DNA from: an uncultured Lachnospiraceae bacterium
Lineage (GTDB): Bacteria > Bacillota > Clostridia > Lachnospirales > Lachnospiraceae
Direction of reading: 5' to 3'
Assembly: GCA_910587715.1 (NCBI GenBank)
Contig: CAJUMV010000018.1
Span: 11,072 to 75,071, forward strand
DNA: 64,000 nucleotides
Each line of letters begins with the position of its first letter. Positions within the stretch are counted from its first letter, which is position 1. Below, one piece after another: positions 51,529-60,509 of this stretch. Both the position numbers and the translations under genes were made by a program. The notes below the pieces were generated by a model, which was given only the letters and a program-made list of their open reading frames with translations, ran no database searches and was not told the origin of the DNA.

Positions 51529-52986
51529 ATGATTTATGTTTATGTCGCAATCTTAGCAGGCTATCTGGTCATGTTTCTCCTGTCTTTGGGAGAAAAGGGG
51601 AATCCGTTTCAAAAAATGGCCGCACGCATTTTCTGGAAACGACAGAAGCGGCAAAAGAGAGCCAATAAGGGGAGGGGAGACTGGAAGAGAGCGCTTTATA
51701 TAAGGCAGCTCGGAGATAAACTGAAAACGCTGCAGCCGGAAATTGCGGCGGAAAAACAGATTCGCGAGCATTATCTTTCGTTGTACACGCTTTTGCTTAC
51801 GGTGGTGTTTGTGGGGGACGTTTTCTGTCTGGCGGCATGGTTTAGCGCCCACAGCGCCGCAAAGCTGATTGACGGCGTCTATCTTTCCAGAAATGCCTAT
51901 GGGGAGGGGGACGTGGAGGTGGGGTTAAAGGCGGAGATTCCGGGGGTACAGGAAGAAATTTTCGATTATCTCCTGGAGGAGCGCAGGCTCACGGAAGAAG
52001 AGTTGGAGAAAAGCTATACAGAGGCGACGGCGCTGCTTCCGGGGGCGGTTCTTAACGGAAATGCCGGTTTGGAAGACGTGCGCAAAGATTTGGATTTGGT
52101 TTCGGCGCTGGAAGGCTATCCTTTTCAGATTAGCTGGGAGAGCGACGCCTACTCCCTCATCAATACGGACGGCACAGTACAGAATGAGGAGCTTGTCGGC
52201 GGTGAAATCGTTACTCTGACGGCAACGTTCCGGTACGAAGAGTGGTTTCGGGAGCTGCAGCTTCCCGTGCAGGTAAATCCGGTTGTCTATACGCCGGAGG
52301 AGCTGCTGCGGGCGCGGCTTGAAGAACTGCTGAAGGAGAGGGAGGAGAACAGCAGAAGCGGGGAGGTTATGATGCTGCCGGATCGTATTGGCGCAGAGCC
52401 CGTTATCTGGAGTGAGATGATAGAGGACGGCAGCGGTTATTTTCTGATTCTGGTAATACTTGCGGCGTGCGTGCTCTACTGGGGAAGGGGCAGGGAATTG
52501 GAGCAGAAGTTAGAAACGAGAAAAAAGGAACTGCTTTTGGATTACCCCGAAATTGTCAATAAGCTGGCGCTCTATATGGGTGCGGGTATGACCATCCGCA
52601 ACGCTTTTTTGAAGATGGGGGAGGACTATAAAAAACAGAAGGAGGAGAAAAAGCGGTATGTGTACGAGGAAATTTTAATGACCTGCTATGAGCTGCAGGG
52701 CGGCAGGTCGGAAACGGAAGCTTACGCGCATTTCGGAAAACGGTGTCAGGTGCAGGTTTATATGAAACTGGCTGCGCTGCTTTCGCAGAATATCAGAAAA
52801 GGAAGCAACGACCTTTTGCGGATACTCAGACAGGAAGCGGATAATGCCTTTGCGGAGCGGAAAAATCTGGCGAAAAAGCTGGGAGAGGAGGCGGGAACAA
52901 AACTGCTTTTGCCGATGATGATGATGCTCTGCGTGGTTATGGTGATTATCATGATACCGGCGTATTTCTCATTTTCGTTGAATTGA
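51529..52986 (+). CDS. tadC: TadC-like membrane protein with large inserted domain
   Basis: A 485-residue protein. A helix at the N-terminus and one near 85-105 are followed by about 200 soluble residues (LEDVRKDLDLVSALEGYPFQ, then an immunoglobulin-like TATFRYEEWFRELQLPVQV), a helix near 305-320, and a C-terminal GspF half (IVNKLALYMGAGMTIRNAFL, then helices at the end). Ordinary TadC is about 300 residues, so the inserted extracytoplasmic domain is extra. ATG 51529 is 6 bp after AAAGGAG. It is the second platform protein of the pilus. Confidence 0.85.
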   Translation: MIYVYVAILAGYLVMFLLSLGEKGNPFQKMAARIFWKRQKRQKRANKGRGDWKRALYIRQLGDKLKTLQPEIAAEKQIREHYLSLYTLLLTVVFVGDVFCLAAWFSAHSAAKLIDGVYLSRNAYGEGDVEVGLKAEIPGVQEEIFDYLLEERRLTEEELEKSYTEATALLPGAVLNGNAGLEDVRKDLDLVSALEGYPFQISWESDAYSLINTDGTVQNEELVGGEIVTLTATFRYEEWFRELQLPVQVNPVVYTPEELLRARLEELLKEREENSRSGEVMMLPDRIGAEPVIWSEMIEDGSGYFLILVILAACVLYWGRGRELEQKLETRKKELLLDYPEIVNKLALYMGAGMTIRNAFLKMGEDYKKQKEEKKRYVYEEILMTCYELQGGRSETEAYAHFGKRCQVQVYMKLAALLSQNIRKGSNDLLRILRQEADNAFAERKNLAKKLGEEAGTKLLLPMMMMLCVVMVIIMIPAYFSFSLN

Positions 52987-53071
52987 GTTATCTGTCCAAT
53001 GGCGCCGCAGGTGCATTACAATTTTACTGTTATAGTTGTTATAAAAAATATACGACAAGGAGGAAACAAAA

Positions 53072-53272
53072 ATGTTAAAGAAAAGAGAAAACGGACGCTT
53101 GAAAGGCTTTGGTGACTTCCTGCGGGAAGAAGAAGGCATGGGCACGGTGGAAATCATTCTGATTATTGTGGTGCTGATTGGTCTGGTCATTATTTTCAAG
53201 AAACAGCTTCGCGAGCTGGTGGAGAAGGTTTTTGAAAAGATTACCAAAGACAGCAACACGGTAATGGAATGA
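53072..53272 (+). CDS. Flp-type (type IVb) pilin
   Basis: A 66-residue pilin of the Flp1-like family. A basic leader of 23 residues ends EEEGM, then MGTVEIILIIVVLIGLVII. Cleavage after Gly leaves Met at +1 and the conserved Glu at +5. A short charged tail follows. It is the main fibre subunit, cut by the A24 peptidase. The strong AAGGAGG site fits its expected high expression. It overlaps the next gene by 4 bp (ATGA). Confidence 0.92.
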   Translation: MLKKRENGRLKGFGDFLREEEGMGTVEIILIIVVLIGLVIIFKKQLRELVEKVFEKITKDSNTVME

Positions 53273-54705
53273 GGCGGGGATACATAACGGTATTTTTATC
53301 TTTATCCCTCACATTGATTCTGTCCCTTGTATTCACAGTAATAGAAGGGGCACGAATCAGTGCCATCCGTATGAAATTTGAGTGCGTGACGGATATCGGT
53401 ATGAATTCCGTTCTGGCTGAATACCACAGGGAGCTTTTGAAACAGTATGACCTTTTGTTTGTAGATACCTCTTACAGCGGCTCCCATCCGGAAATTGCGA
53501 ATACGGAAGCGCATCTGCGCAAGTATGCGCAAAAGAACTGCCGTCCGGGAGAGGGAAAGGGTCTGTTTGGCAGCAGGGATTTTCTGGCGCTGAATATGGG
53601 TACGGTAGAAATACCGGAGTATTCCGTGGCGTCGGACGACAACGGCGCGGTGCTAAAGCGGCAGGTGACGGATTATATGGGAGACTACCCGCTGGGTGCG
53701 GTTTTGGTGAAGCTTGGCGCCGATGTTTCGCTGCTTCAGGGGGCGGGAATTGACACGAAGGATGTGGATGCGTGGCGGCGGCAGTATGAGGAGGAGATTG
53801 ACGCTATCGGTCTGCCGGAGGAGGAAACGGAGGATGGCGAGACGAAGGAGGTGCCGCTTAACAATCCGGCGGATGCCGTTAACGCCATGAGAAGCAGCGG
53901 GGTGTTAAATCTCGTGCTGGAGAACCCGTCCGCGGTTTCTGCGGTAAAGGTAGATGTGGGGGATTACATTTCCCACCGCTCCGGTCGGATGAAAGGCACG
54001 GGTCTGTGCGCGGAAGCCGTGGAAGCAGGCGGTGCGCCGAACGACCTGGTGTTTCAGCTGTATCTTTTTGAAAAATGCGGTTACTACGGGGCACAGATGG
54101 ACAAGTCGCTTCTGAAATACCAGATGGAATATATTTTAGCGGGTAAAAATACGGACTGGCAGAATCTGGAACAGGTGGCAAAAAAACTGCTGCTCTGGCG
54201 GGAAGTGGCAAATATGCTGTATCTCCTTTCGGACAGTGCGAAGATAGCGGAAGCCGAGATTCTGGCGGCGGCGCTTTCGGCGGTGCTGCTCATGCCCGCG
54301 CTGATGGAGCCTGTCAAGTATACGATTCTGTTCGCCTGGGCGTATGTGGAAAGCCTGCAGGACGTCAAAACGCTGTTTAGCGGCGGCAGGGTTCCTATTT
54401 TTAAGACCGCCGCGGACTGGAAGACGGGAATTAACTGCCTTAAGAATGTGAGAGGAAGTCTTACGGAAGATTCTGGAGGAACCGGGCTTAATTATAAGGA
54501 ATATTTACAGATCATGGTCTTTTTGCAGGATGCGGAAACAAGGACAGAGCGGGCGATGGACATTATGGAAATGGATATCCGCCAAACGCCCGGCAATGCA
54601 AGATTTCGTCTGGACGGCTGCTTTGACGCTTATCAGGCGCATCTGGAGATGACGAGTCGTTTCGGCTATTCCTATGAAATGACAAGAAGATATGGATTCT
54701 ATTAA
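53269..54705 (+). CDS. DUF5702 (TadG-like) pilus locus protein
   Basis: A 478-residue protein with one N-terminal helix (GYITVFLSLSLTLILSLVFTV) followed at once by EGARISAIRMKFECVTDIGM, the usual start of DUF5702 proteins of clostridial Tad loci. A second hydrophobic stretch lies near 345-365. The rest is extracytoplasmic. It takes the place of TadG in this cluster; a role in anchoring or finishing pili is inferred. Confidence 0.82.
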   Translation: MRRGYITVFLSLSLTLILSLVFTVIEGARISAIRMKFECVTDIGMNSVLAEYHRELLKQYDLLFVDTSYSGSHPEIANTEAHLRKYAQKNCRPGEGKGLFGSRDFLALNMGTVEIPEYSVASDDNGAVLKRQVTDYMGDYPLGAVLVKLGADVSLLQGAGIDTKDVDAWRRQYEEEIDAIGLPEEETEDGETKEVPLNNPADAVNAMRSSGVLNLVLENPSAVSAVKVDVGDYISHRSGRMKGTGLCAEAVEAGGAPNDLVFQLYLFEKCGYYGAQMDKSLLKYQMEYILAGKNTDWQNLEQVAKKLLLWREVANMLYLLSDSAKIAEAEILAAALSAVLLMPALMEPVKYTILFAWAYVESLQDVKTLFSGGRVPIFKTAADWKTGINCLKNVRGSLTEDSGGTGLNYKEYLQIMVFLQDAETRTERAMDIMEMDIRQTPGNARFRLDGCFDAYQAHLEMTSRFGYSYEMTRRYGFY

Positions 54706-54723
54706 CGCGGGAGGTGATAAAAG

Positions 54724-55653
54724 ATGCCCTTTTTACACTTTGGTAATAAAAATAAAACAAAATCGACAGCACATTCTCTCCGGGCGTATCTTGCCTCAGG
54801 TCAAGGTAGTCATACTCATTCATTTGGACATTGTTTGGTAAAAGGGGCATCTTTTATCTTTTCCCGCGGGAGAGGATCCATGACGCTGGAAGCAGCTTTT
54901 GCCCTGCCGTTTTTCCTCTTTGCGGTGCTCAACATTCTTTTTGCGGTAAACATCATAGGAACCCAGAGCAGGATAAATGCGGCATTGCATCAGGTGGGAA
55001 ACAAGATGGCGTTTGCCGGATATGCTTATGAAAATACGGTGGGAGGCGCGTTGCCAGAGGGGATTGTCGGCGTGGTGGTCACGGAAGGGTACGCCAGAGG
55101 GCAGATTGTGGAGTATGTGGGGCGTCCTTATCTGGAAAATTCCTGTGTGAAGGGCGGCGCAGGGGGATTGTCCTTTATCGGCTCCTCGGTGATGGGGGAG
55201 GAGGATATCATAGATTTGCGCATATCCTATCGGGTCAGACCGTTTGCGGCGCTGATGGGATTCGACGGATTTTTAATGTCGCAGCGTTACTACGGCAGGG
55301 CGTGGACGGGGTATGACACCACCGGCTCGGTGAGCGACAGCACGCAAGATGACCCTATGGTTTATATTACAAAGACGGGAACGGTCTATCATCTGGACAG
55401 GAACTGCACCTATCTGAATCCGAAGATAGAGACGGTGCCCGCGCAGTCCGTATCCGACAGACGCAACGCATCCGGCGCAAAATATGTGCCGTGCGGTTCC
55501 TGCGGGGCTGGCGGAAGTGGGAATCAGGTATACATTACAAGCTATGGCAGCAGTTATCATAAGCGGTTGGATTGTCCGGGACTGAAAAGAACGATTTACA
55601 CGGTGCCGCTGTCGGAGGTTGGCGCGAGAGGGAGGTGTTCTAAATGTGGGTAG
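54724..55653 (+). CDS. TadE-like pseudopilin with two His/Cys motifs at the C-terminus
   Basis: A 309-residue protein. After a long leader (about 50 residues) comes a pseudopilin helix, GSMTLEAAFALPFFLFAVLN, with Glu at the conserved place. The C-terminal 100 residues carry two copies of a motif: YHLDRNCTYL...CGSCG and YHKRLDCPGL...CSKCG. Each has a His, a Cys and a CxxC pair and may bind metal or form disulfides; they resemble the small domains found at the ends of some nucleases and TadE proteins. It overlaps the next gene by 10 bp. Confidence 0.82.
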   Translation: MPFLHFGNKNKTKSTAHSLRAYLASGQGSHTHSFGHCLVKGASFIFSRGRGSMTLEAAFALPFFLFAVLNILFAVNIIGTQSRINAALHQVGNKMAFAGYAYENTVGGALPEGIVGVVVTEGYARGQIVEYVGRPYLENSCVKGGAGGLSFIGSSVMGEEDIIDLRISYRVRPFAALMGFDGFLMSQRYYGRAWTGYDTTGSVSDSTQDDPMVYITKTGTVYHLDRNCTYLNPKIETVPAQSVSDRRNASGAKYVPCGSCGAGGSGNQVYITSYGSSYHKRLDCPGLKRTIYTVPLSEVGARGRCSKCG

Positions 55654-56066
55654 AGATTGCATTGTTTTTGTTTCTGGCGGTTTGTGCGGTATTTGACGGG
55701 TTAATCAGAAGGGTTCCGTTGGTGGTCATATGGCTCGGAATGCTGACGGCGGGCTGCCTCCGGTTCGCCGGATTGATGGGGGAGACAAGCCTTATGGAAA
55801 CGGCGCTTTCCCTGCTGCCTGGCGCGGGATTTTTTCTGCTTAGTTTTCTTACAAAGGAGAAAGTGGGATACGGGGATGGATGGGCGCTTTTGATGATTGG
55901 TCTGTTTACGGGCTTTTATCAATGCTTTCTGATTTTGCTTGTGGGGCTTTTGGTGGAGTCTGCGGCGGCGATTGTGCTGCTGGCGGTGGGAAAAATAAAG
56001 CGTGACCGGGAAATTCCCTTCCTGCCGTTTCTGCTTCTGGGAATGGGGGTGGTGGTATGTTTTTGA
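55644..56066 (+). CDS. Second A24 prepilin peptidase, short form
   Basis: A 140-residue membrane protein with the catalytic Asp in AVFDGLIRRVP and the GxGD motif KVGYGDGWALLM. It has about five helices and lacks the cytoplasmic tail of the first peptidase. Two A24 enzymes in one Tad cluster suggest separate substrates: pilin versus TadE-like pseudopilins, as known for TadV and other paralogues. The start codon ATG is inside the end of the TadE-like gene and has GGGAGGTG upstream. Confidence 0.85.
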   Translation: MWVEIALFLFLAVCAVFDGLIRRVPLVVIWLGMLTAGCLRFAGLMGETSLMETALSLLPGAGFFLLSFLTKEKVGYGDGWALLMIGLFTGFYQCFLILLVGLLVESAAAIVLLAVGKIKRDREIPFLPFLLLGMGVVVCF

Positions 56067-56503
56067 AAAAAACGGCGAAAGGGTATATGACGCTGGAGGC
56101 TTCTTTTCTCATTACATGGACGTTGTTTCTGTTTGTTTTGTTAATCTATTTATCCTTTTATTCCTATGACAAATGCGTGCTGTTTCAGGATGCTTACACC
56201 ATCTGTTTCCGGGGGAGCATCCAGAAGGATGAGGGACAGGTGGTGCCTTACATAAGCGCGAATATGCAGAAACAGTTCGGCAGGAAATATTTCGGTGTGG
56301 GAAAGGTGCAGGGAACGGTGGACAAAAACGGCAATACGACGAGCGTGACCGGAGAATGTCAGGTGAAGGTGCCAATTCGACAATTGTTTACCATGCATGA
56401 GAAAAAGGGCTGGCATATCCGCACCCGCGCAAAGGCGCAGATTATTAACCCGACAAAGATGATACGCAAATGCAGGTGGGTGGGAAATATGTTTTCGGAT
56501 TGA
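56057..56503 (+). CDS. Small TadE-like pseudopilin
   Basis: A 148-residue protein with a short leader, then KGYMTLEASFLITWTLFLFV, with the conserved Glu of a pseudopilin, and a soluble C-terminal domain of about 110 residues. It overlaps the peptidase gene upstream by 10 bp, so the peptidase and this likely substrate are coupled. Confidence 0.82.
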   Translation: MFLKKTAKGYMTLEASFLITWTLFLFVLLIYLSFYSYDKCVLFQDAYTICFRGSIQKDEGQVVPYISANMQKQFGRKYFGVGKVQGTVDKNGNTTSVTGECQVKVPIRQLFTMHEKKGWHIRTRAKAQIINPTKMIRKCRWVGNMFSD

Positions 56504-56538
56504 ACGACGACAAAGATGAAATCGGAAGGGAGATACAG

Positions 56539-58032
56539 ATGCTGGAGGCAAAATTTTTCAGGGATTATAAACACAGCTATATGATTTTACCGTGCAAGAG
56601 CAAACAGCCGGAGAAAAGCTATCAGTGCAGGCAGCTTACTTCCAACAAAATAGAAGAGCTTCTGCACTGTTCGATGCGGCATGTGAACGGTATGAGCTAT
56701 TTTTATTATGATATCAGTTCCAGAACAACTATGGAAAGTCTGTACCGGGACAAGCGGATGAGCTATCGTCAGGTTAGAGACCTGTTTGCACAGCTTTATG
56801 GCATGTATTGCAGAGTCGGCGATTATTTTATGGACGAGACAAGGCTGGTCTTTTTGCCGGAGTATATTTTTTATGATTTGGCGCGTAAAAAATATATTGG
56901 GCTTTACTATCCGGATTATGAGGAGGAGAGGCCTTATGAAGCGCTTATGGATTATCTGCTGGAGCATATGGACGGCGAGGACGAGCGTCTGGCGGACTGC
57001 GTTTATCAGATTTACGAGAGGGCGGAAGACAGTGGCTTTTCGCTGTGGGATGCGCTGCAGATTCTGGGAGAGCCGGAGGCGTGCGGAGAGGAAACGAAGA
57101 AGGAAGAAAAGGAGCCCAGTGAACGGCGGGAAGATATCTTTTTGTTTCCCGGAAATGCTTCTTTGGACAAGGAAAAGACGAAATCGGATGATGCACAGGC
57201 AGATGCGCATAGTCCGCAGACGGACGACTTTACTTTGTGGGAAGAAAAGGACGACGCGTCTGTGCCTGTAAAAAAGAAGAGTCCGTTTTCGCTGATTGTG
57301 GCGGTGTTTTCCGCACTTGGAATTGCGGGAATCATCTATATTTACGGCTCTTATGAGCTGGCGGATGAGGAGGTTATGACGCTTCTCGGATGCGGTGCGC
57401 TGCTGGGCGTCTGTCTACTTGCGGGTCTTGTGGGGATTTTAAAAGGCGGCACAAAAAAGGGAAAGAATAACACCGCGGAGGAAGAGGGGGAGAAAAAACG
57501 TTTGGAGAGTATGAACGGGCTGTATTTGCCCGCGCAGGAGCCGAGTCCTCAAAGCTATATGCGAAACGTAGAGTCGGGTTCTTTGGCATATGCGCAGGGC
57601 GGGGAGCTGGTTTCCTTAGAGCATGTGCTGAGCCGGGAGCGCGAGCCGGGACTGCCTGTGCCGCCCAAAAAGAGAAGCGGTGCGCGGGAAGAGGAAGAAA
57701 TCTGTGGAAACACAGTCTTTTTCGACAGCGCAAAAATGGCGGAGCATAAATTGTATGCGCTGGATAAGAAGAATAAAAAACATATTGAGTTGACTAAATT
57801 TCCCTTTACGGTAGGGAAGATGGCGGGCTGCGTGGACTGCGTTCTGGAAGATGATTCCGTCAGCCGGATTCATGCCAGATTTGAGCGGGCGGGAGACGTG
57901 ATACAGCTTACGGATATGAATTCCACAAACGGCACTTATCGCAACGGTCTGCGGATGCAGCCGCAGGAGACGGTGGAGATTGAGCCGGGGGATGAGATCC
58001 GGTTTGGGAAGTTGAATTATTGTTACCGGTGA
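56539..58032 (+). CDS. Membrane protein with DUF6382-like N-domain and C-terminal FHA domain
   Basis: A 497-residue protein. Residues about 1-185 form a domain of the DUF6382 kind (NKIEELLHCSMRHVNGMSYF, DLARKKYIGLYYP). Two membrane helices follow (about 251-271 and 279-300). The FHA domain (about 415-497) has DDSVSRIHARFERAGDVI and DMNSTNGTYRNGLRM, so phosphothreonine binding is intact. ATG 56539 has GGAAGGGAG upstream; an earlier in-frame start at 56470 lies within the previous gene. FHA proteins close many clostridial Tad operons and may link pilus function to a Ser/Thr kinase, but none is encoded in the window. Confidence 0.85.
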   Translation: MLEAKFFRDYKHSYMILPCKSKQPEKSYQCRQLTSNKIEELLHCSMRHVNGMSYFYYDISSRTTMESLYRDKRMSYRQVRDLFAQLYGMYCRVGDYFMDETRLVFLPEYIFYDLARKKYIGLYYPDYEEERPYEALMDYLLEHMDGEDERLADCVYQIYERAEDSGFSLWDALQILGEPEACGEETKKEEKEPSERREDIFLFPGNASLDKEKTKSDDAQADAHSPQTDDFTLWEEKDDASVPVKKKSPFSLIVAVFSALGIAGIIYIYGSYELADEEVMTLLGCGALLGVCLLAGLVGILKGGTKKGKNNTAEEEGEKKRLESMNGLYLPAQEPSPQSYMRNVESGSLAYAQGGELVSLEHVLSREREPGLPVPPKKRSGAREEEEICGNTVFFDSAKMAEHKLYALDKKNKKHIELTKFPFTVGKMAGCVDCVLEDDSVSRIHARFERAGDVIQLTDMNSTNGTYRNGLRMQPQETVEIEPGDEIRFGKLNYCYR

Positions 58033-58072
58033 GAAGTGCAGATATAACATTTGGGATGAGAGGAAAGTAAAC

Positions 58073-58489
58073 ATGAGACTGGATACAGAGAAAAATCCGA
58101 CTTCAAATCCTTGTAAAATATGCAGAGGATATTTGGAGCAGATTGTGACGGGAGATCGTCACGCCAAAGAAATTGAAAGAAATATTATGGGTATTATAAA
58201 GGGCGCAAAAAAGAAATTTAATGTTGGAATTATTGATAAAAAAGAGTATAATGCAATCAGGGAAACGGTTTCGACGGCTGACTATGAATTGTTTTTTCCT
58301 ATACTGTATATCATTGATGGAAGGAAAGTCAAAAATAAATGCAGGGAAGTGCCGGAAGCTGACCGAGCCAGTAATAATTCCGTAGAGTATGTCATTGAAA
58401 ACTTGGAGGAGAGCGAGTTTGAAATAATTTTCGTAAAGGATATGATAAGCGGGATAGTTGCTCCGGCTGAGAAGAAAGTGGGTGAATAG
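58073..58489 (+). CDS. Unrecognised 138-residue protein
   Basis: A soluble protein with a cysteine pair at the start (NPCKICRGY) and a mixed alpha/beta body (MGIIKGAKKKFNVGIIDKKE, then YELFFPILYIIDGRKVK). More AT-rich than the Tad genes before it. A GAGAGGAAAG site precedes the ATG. It runs straight into the small gene that follows (4 bp apart), and the two are probably translated together. No family recognised. Confidence 0.65.
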   Translation: MRLDTEKNPTSNPCKICRGYLEQIVTGDRHAKEIERNIMGIIKGAKKKFNVGIIDKKEYNAIRETVSTADYELFFPILYIIDGRKVKNKCREVPEADRASNNSVEYVIENLEESEFEIIFVKDMISGIVAPAEKKVGE

Positions 58490-58493
58490 TGTT

Positions 58494-58772
58494 ATGGAAG
58501 AGCTGATGAATTCGATGGAGTTGGAAGAGCTGCTCGATGTGTCGTGGGCAGTGCAGATGTGCGTAAAGGGGATGGGGATGCCTGAGGTGAGATCCGCGCG
58601 GGCGCAGGAACTTGTAGAGCTCATGCTGCGTGCGGGTACGAAAGAGCAGATAGAAGAGCTGAGAGATGATCTCTGTGCAAAAATTGTCAAATTGAATAAG
58701 GAAATGTCAGACCCAGTAGAGGCGGAACGACTGTATCGTGAGCTTATGAATTCAGAAGGATTAGAAGTGTGA
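58494..58772 (+). CDS. Unrecognised 92-residue helical protein
   Basis: A small acidic, all-helical protein (MEELMNSMELEELLDVSWAV ... EEIRD-like helix ... LYRELMNSEGLEV). Its ATG at 58494 has only a weak purine stretch (gtgggtg) before it; coupling to the preceding gene may help. No membrane helix or motif. Function unknown. Confidence 0.6.
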   Translation: MEELMNSMELEELLDVSWAVQMCVKGMGMPEVRSARAQELVELMLRAGTKEQIEELRDDLCAKIVKLNKEMSDPVEAERLYRELMNSEGLEV

Positions 58773-58793
58773 TTAAGCAAGAGGGATAACGGG

Positions 58794-59414
58794 ATGAATC
58801 AAAACGAAAAATGGCTGCAATGGGCGGTAGAGCTGCAGAGTCTGGCGCAGGCAGGGCTGTTTTACTGCAAGGATAAATATGAGCTGGAACGATATGAGCG
58901 CATCAGGGAAATTTCCGCGGAAATGCTCAGTTACAAGACGGAGATACCGCTGGAAAAAGTAAAGGATTTATTCTGCGGTGATGTAGGGTATCAAACCCCG
59001 AAAATAGATACGCGGGCGGCTATCTTTAAGGACGGGAAAATACTGCTTGTACATGAGGAAAACGGTACATGGTCCTTGCCGGGCGGCTGGGTGGATGTGA
59101 ACGTTTCCGTCATGGAAAATACGATAAAGGAAGTAAAAGAGGAGGCGGGGCTTGACGTTACGGTCAAGCGGATCATCGCCGTTCAGGACAGAGAAAAGCA
59201 TAACCTGCCGGTTTATGCATATAGAGTGTGTAAGATATTTATGCATTGTGAAGTGATTGGCGGCAAGTTTGTACCTAATATGGAAACGACGGGCTTTGAT
59301 TATTTTGGCATGGATGAATTACCCTGTCTGGCGGAAGAAAAGTGTAACAGGGAGCAGATTGAGATGTGTTTTCAGGCGATGGATTCGGAAATTTGGGAAA
59401 CGCTGTATGACTGA
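58794..59414 (+). CDS. NUDIX hydrolase with N-terminal NUDIX_N-type domain
   Basis: A 206-residue protein. Residues about 1-65 form the helical NUDIX_N domain (KWLQWAVELQSLAQAGLFYC). The Nudix fold follows: VHEENGTWSLPGGWVDV, then ENTIKEVKEEAGLDV. The metal-binding KEVKEEAG part is present (Lys replaces Arg), but the first Glu of the Nudix box (G-x5-E) is Val here. Members of this group hydrolyse ADP-ribose, CDP-choline or similar compounds; the substrate cannot be read from the sequence. Confidence 0.88.
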   Translation: MNQNEKWLQWAVELQSLAQAGLFYCKDKYELERYERIREISAEMLSYKTEIPLEKVKDLFCGDVGYQTPKIDTRAAIFKDGKILLVHEENGTWSLPGGWVDVNVSVMENTIKEVKEEAGLDVTVKRIIAVQDREKHNLPVYAYRVCKIFMHCEVIGGKFVPNMETTGFDYFGMDELPCLAEEKCNREQIEMCFQAMDSEIWETLYD

Positions 59415-59459
59415 GCCGTTCGGTTTGACATCCCCTATTGAAAATGATACTCTTTTCTC

Positions 59460-60509
59460 ATGAATGTTTTAACGCTGGAACGACTGGAAAATTTATTTTT
59501 TGAGCAGGGCTACGGCAAGATACCTTCTAATCTTCCGGAGTTTAACTTTTACTGCCGCAGGGAAGTGCAGGGGATGACGGTACTTCATGTGATTGATTAC
59601 AGGCAGGGACTTTATATTTCTAAAGATCAGTACACGCATCTGAAAGAGCAGATAGAAGCGTTTTTCCGCGAAAAGGGTGAGCGGGAAGTTCATGTGATGA
59701 CGCTGATTTTATGTGACGATACGGAAAAAGCGAGAAGGCTTTGTGAAGATGACAGCTTTTGCTGGGTTATCGATTCGCGGGAATACCGGCTGCTTGTCCA
59801 TGAAACCCAGACGGCGGATTTTTACGGCTGGAAGGATATGCTGGAGGAGTATCTGTTTACGCTGGCGCGGGAAAACGCGGCGGGGACGGAAGCATCTGCT
59901 GCGTTGAAAAAGAGGATAGACTGGCGGGCGTTATCGTGGGTTAATATCATTCTGGTCGCGGTAAATGTAATTATTTTTCTAATATGTACATTTACGGGAG
60001 ATTTGTTATATAATAAGGGTGCGTTCAACATAACAGCGCTTTGGCAGGGGGAATGGTATCGCCTGTTTACGAGCATGTTTTTGCACTGGAATGTGGAGCA
60101 TCTTTTCAGCAATATGATTGTTCTGTATTATGTAGGAGCGATTGTGGAGCGTAAGCTGGGATGGGCTCCTTATACGGTGCTCTATCTGCTTTCCGGATTA
60201 ACGGGAAATATTTTCTCCATGGGGTATGAGCTTTTGACGAATGCGTATGGAAGCTCGGCGGGTGCGAGCGGCGCGGTTTTTGGTGTGGAGGGCGCGCTGC
60301 TGTTTTTGGTTATGGCGCATCATGGCAAACTGGAATCCATGACGGCGGGCAGAGTGGCATTTGCGATTGCGTTTTCGCTCTATTGCGGGTTTACCAGCGC
60401 GGGGGTAAATAATGCGGCGCATGTGGGCGGCGTTTTGATGGGCTTTACGGCGGCGGCTGTCATTGCAGTGTGCAGGAAAAGAGAAAGGAAAGAGTTTTAT
60501 GCAGATTAA
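59460..60509 (+). CDS. Rhomboid family intramembrane serine protease
   Basis: A 349-residue protein with a cytoplasmic N-terminal domain (about 1-155) and six membrane helices. The catalytic serine is S270 in GASGAVFG and the histidine H321 in NAAHVGG. LFTSMFLHWNVEHLFSNM is the conserved loop-1/helix-2 region. Rhomboids cut membrane proteins within the bilayer. There is no recognisable ribosome binding site before the ATG at 59460. The end overlaps the next gene by 11 bp. Confidence 0.9.
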   Translation: MNVLTLERLENLFFEQGYGKIPSNLPEFNFYCRREVQGMTVLHVIDYRQGLYISKDQYTHLKEQIEAFFREKGEREVHVMTLILCDDTEKARRLCEDDSFCWVIDSREYRLLVHETQTADFYGWKDMLEEYLFTLARENAAGTEASAALKKRIDWRALSWVNIILVAVNVIIFLICTFTGDLLYNKGAFNITALWQGEWYRLFTSMFLHWNVEHLFSNMIVLYYVGAIVERKLGWAPYTVLYLLSGLTGNIFSMGYELLTNAYGSSAGASGAVFGVEGALLFLVMAHHGKLESMTAGRVAFAIAFSLYCGFTSAGVNNAAHVGGVLMGFTAAAVIAVCRKRERKEFYAD

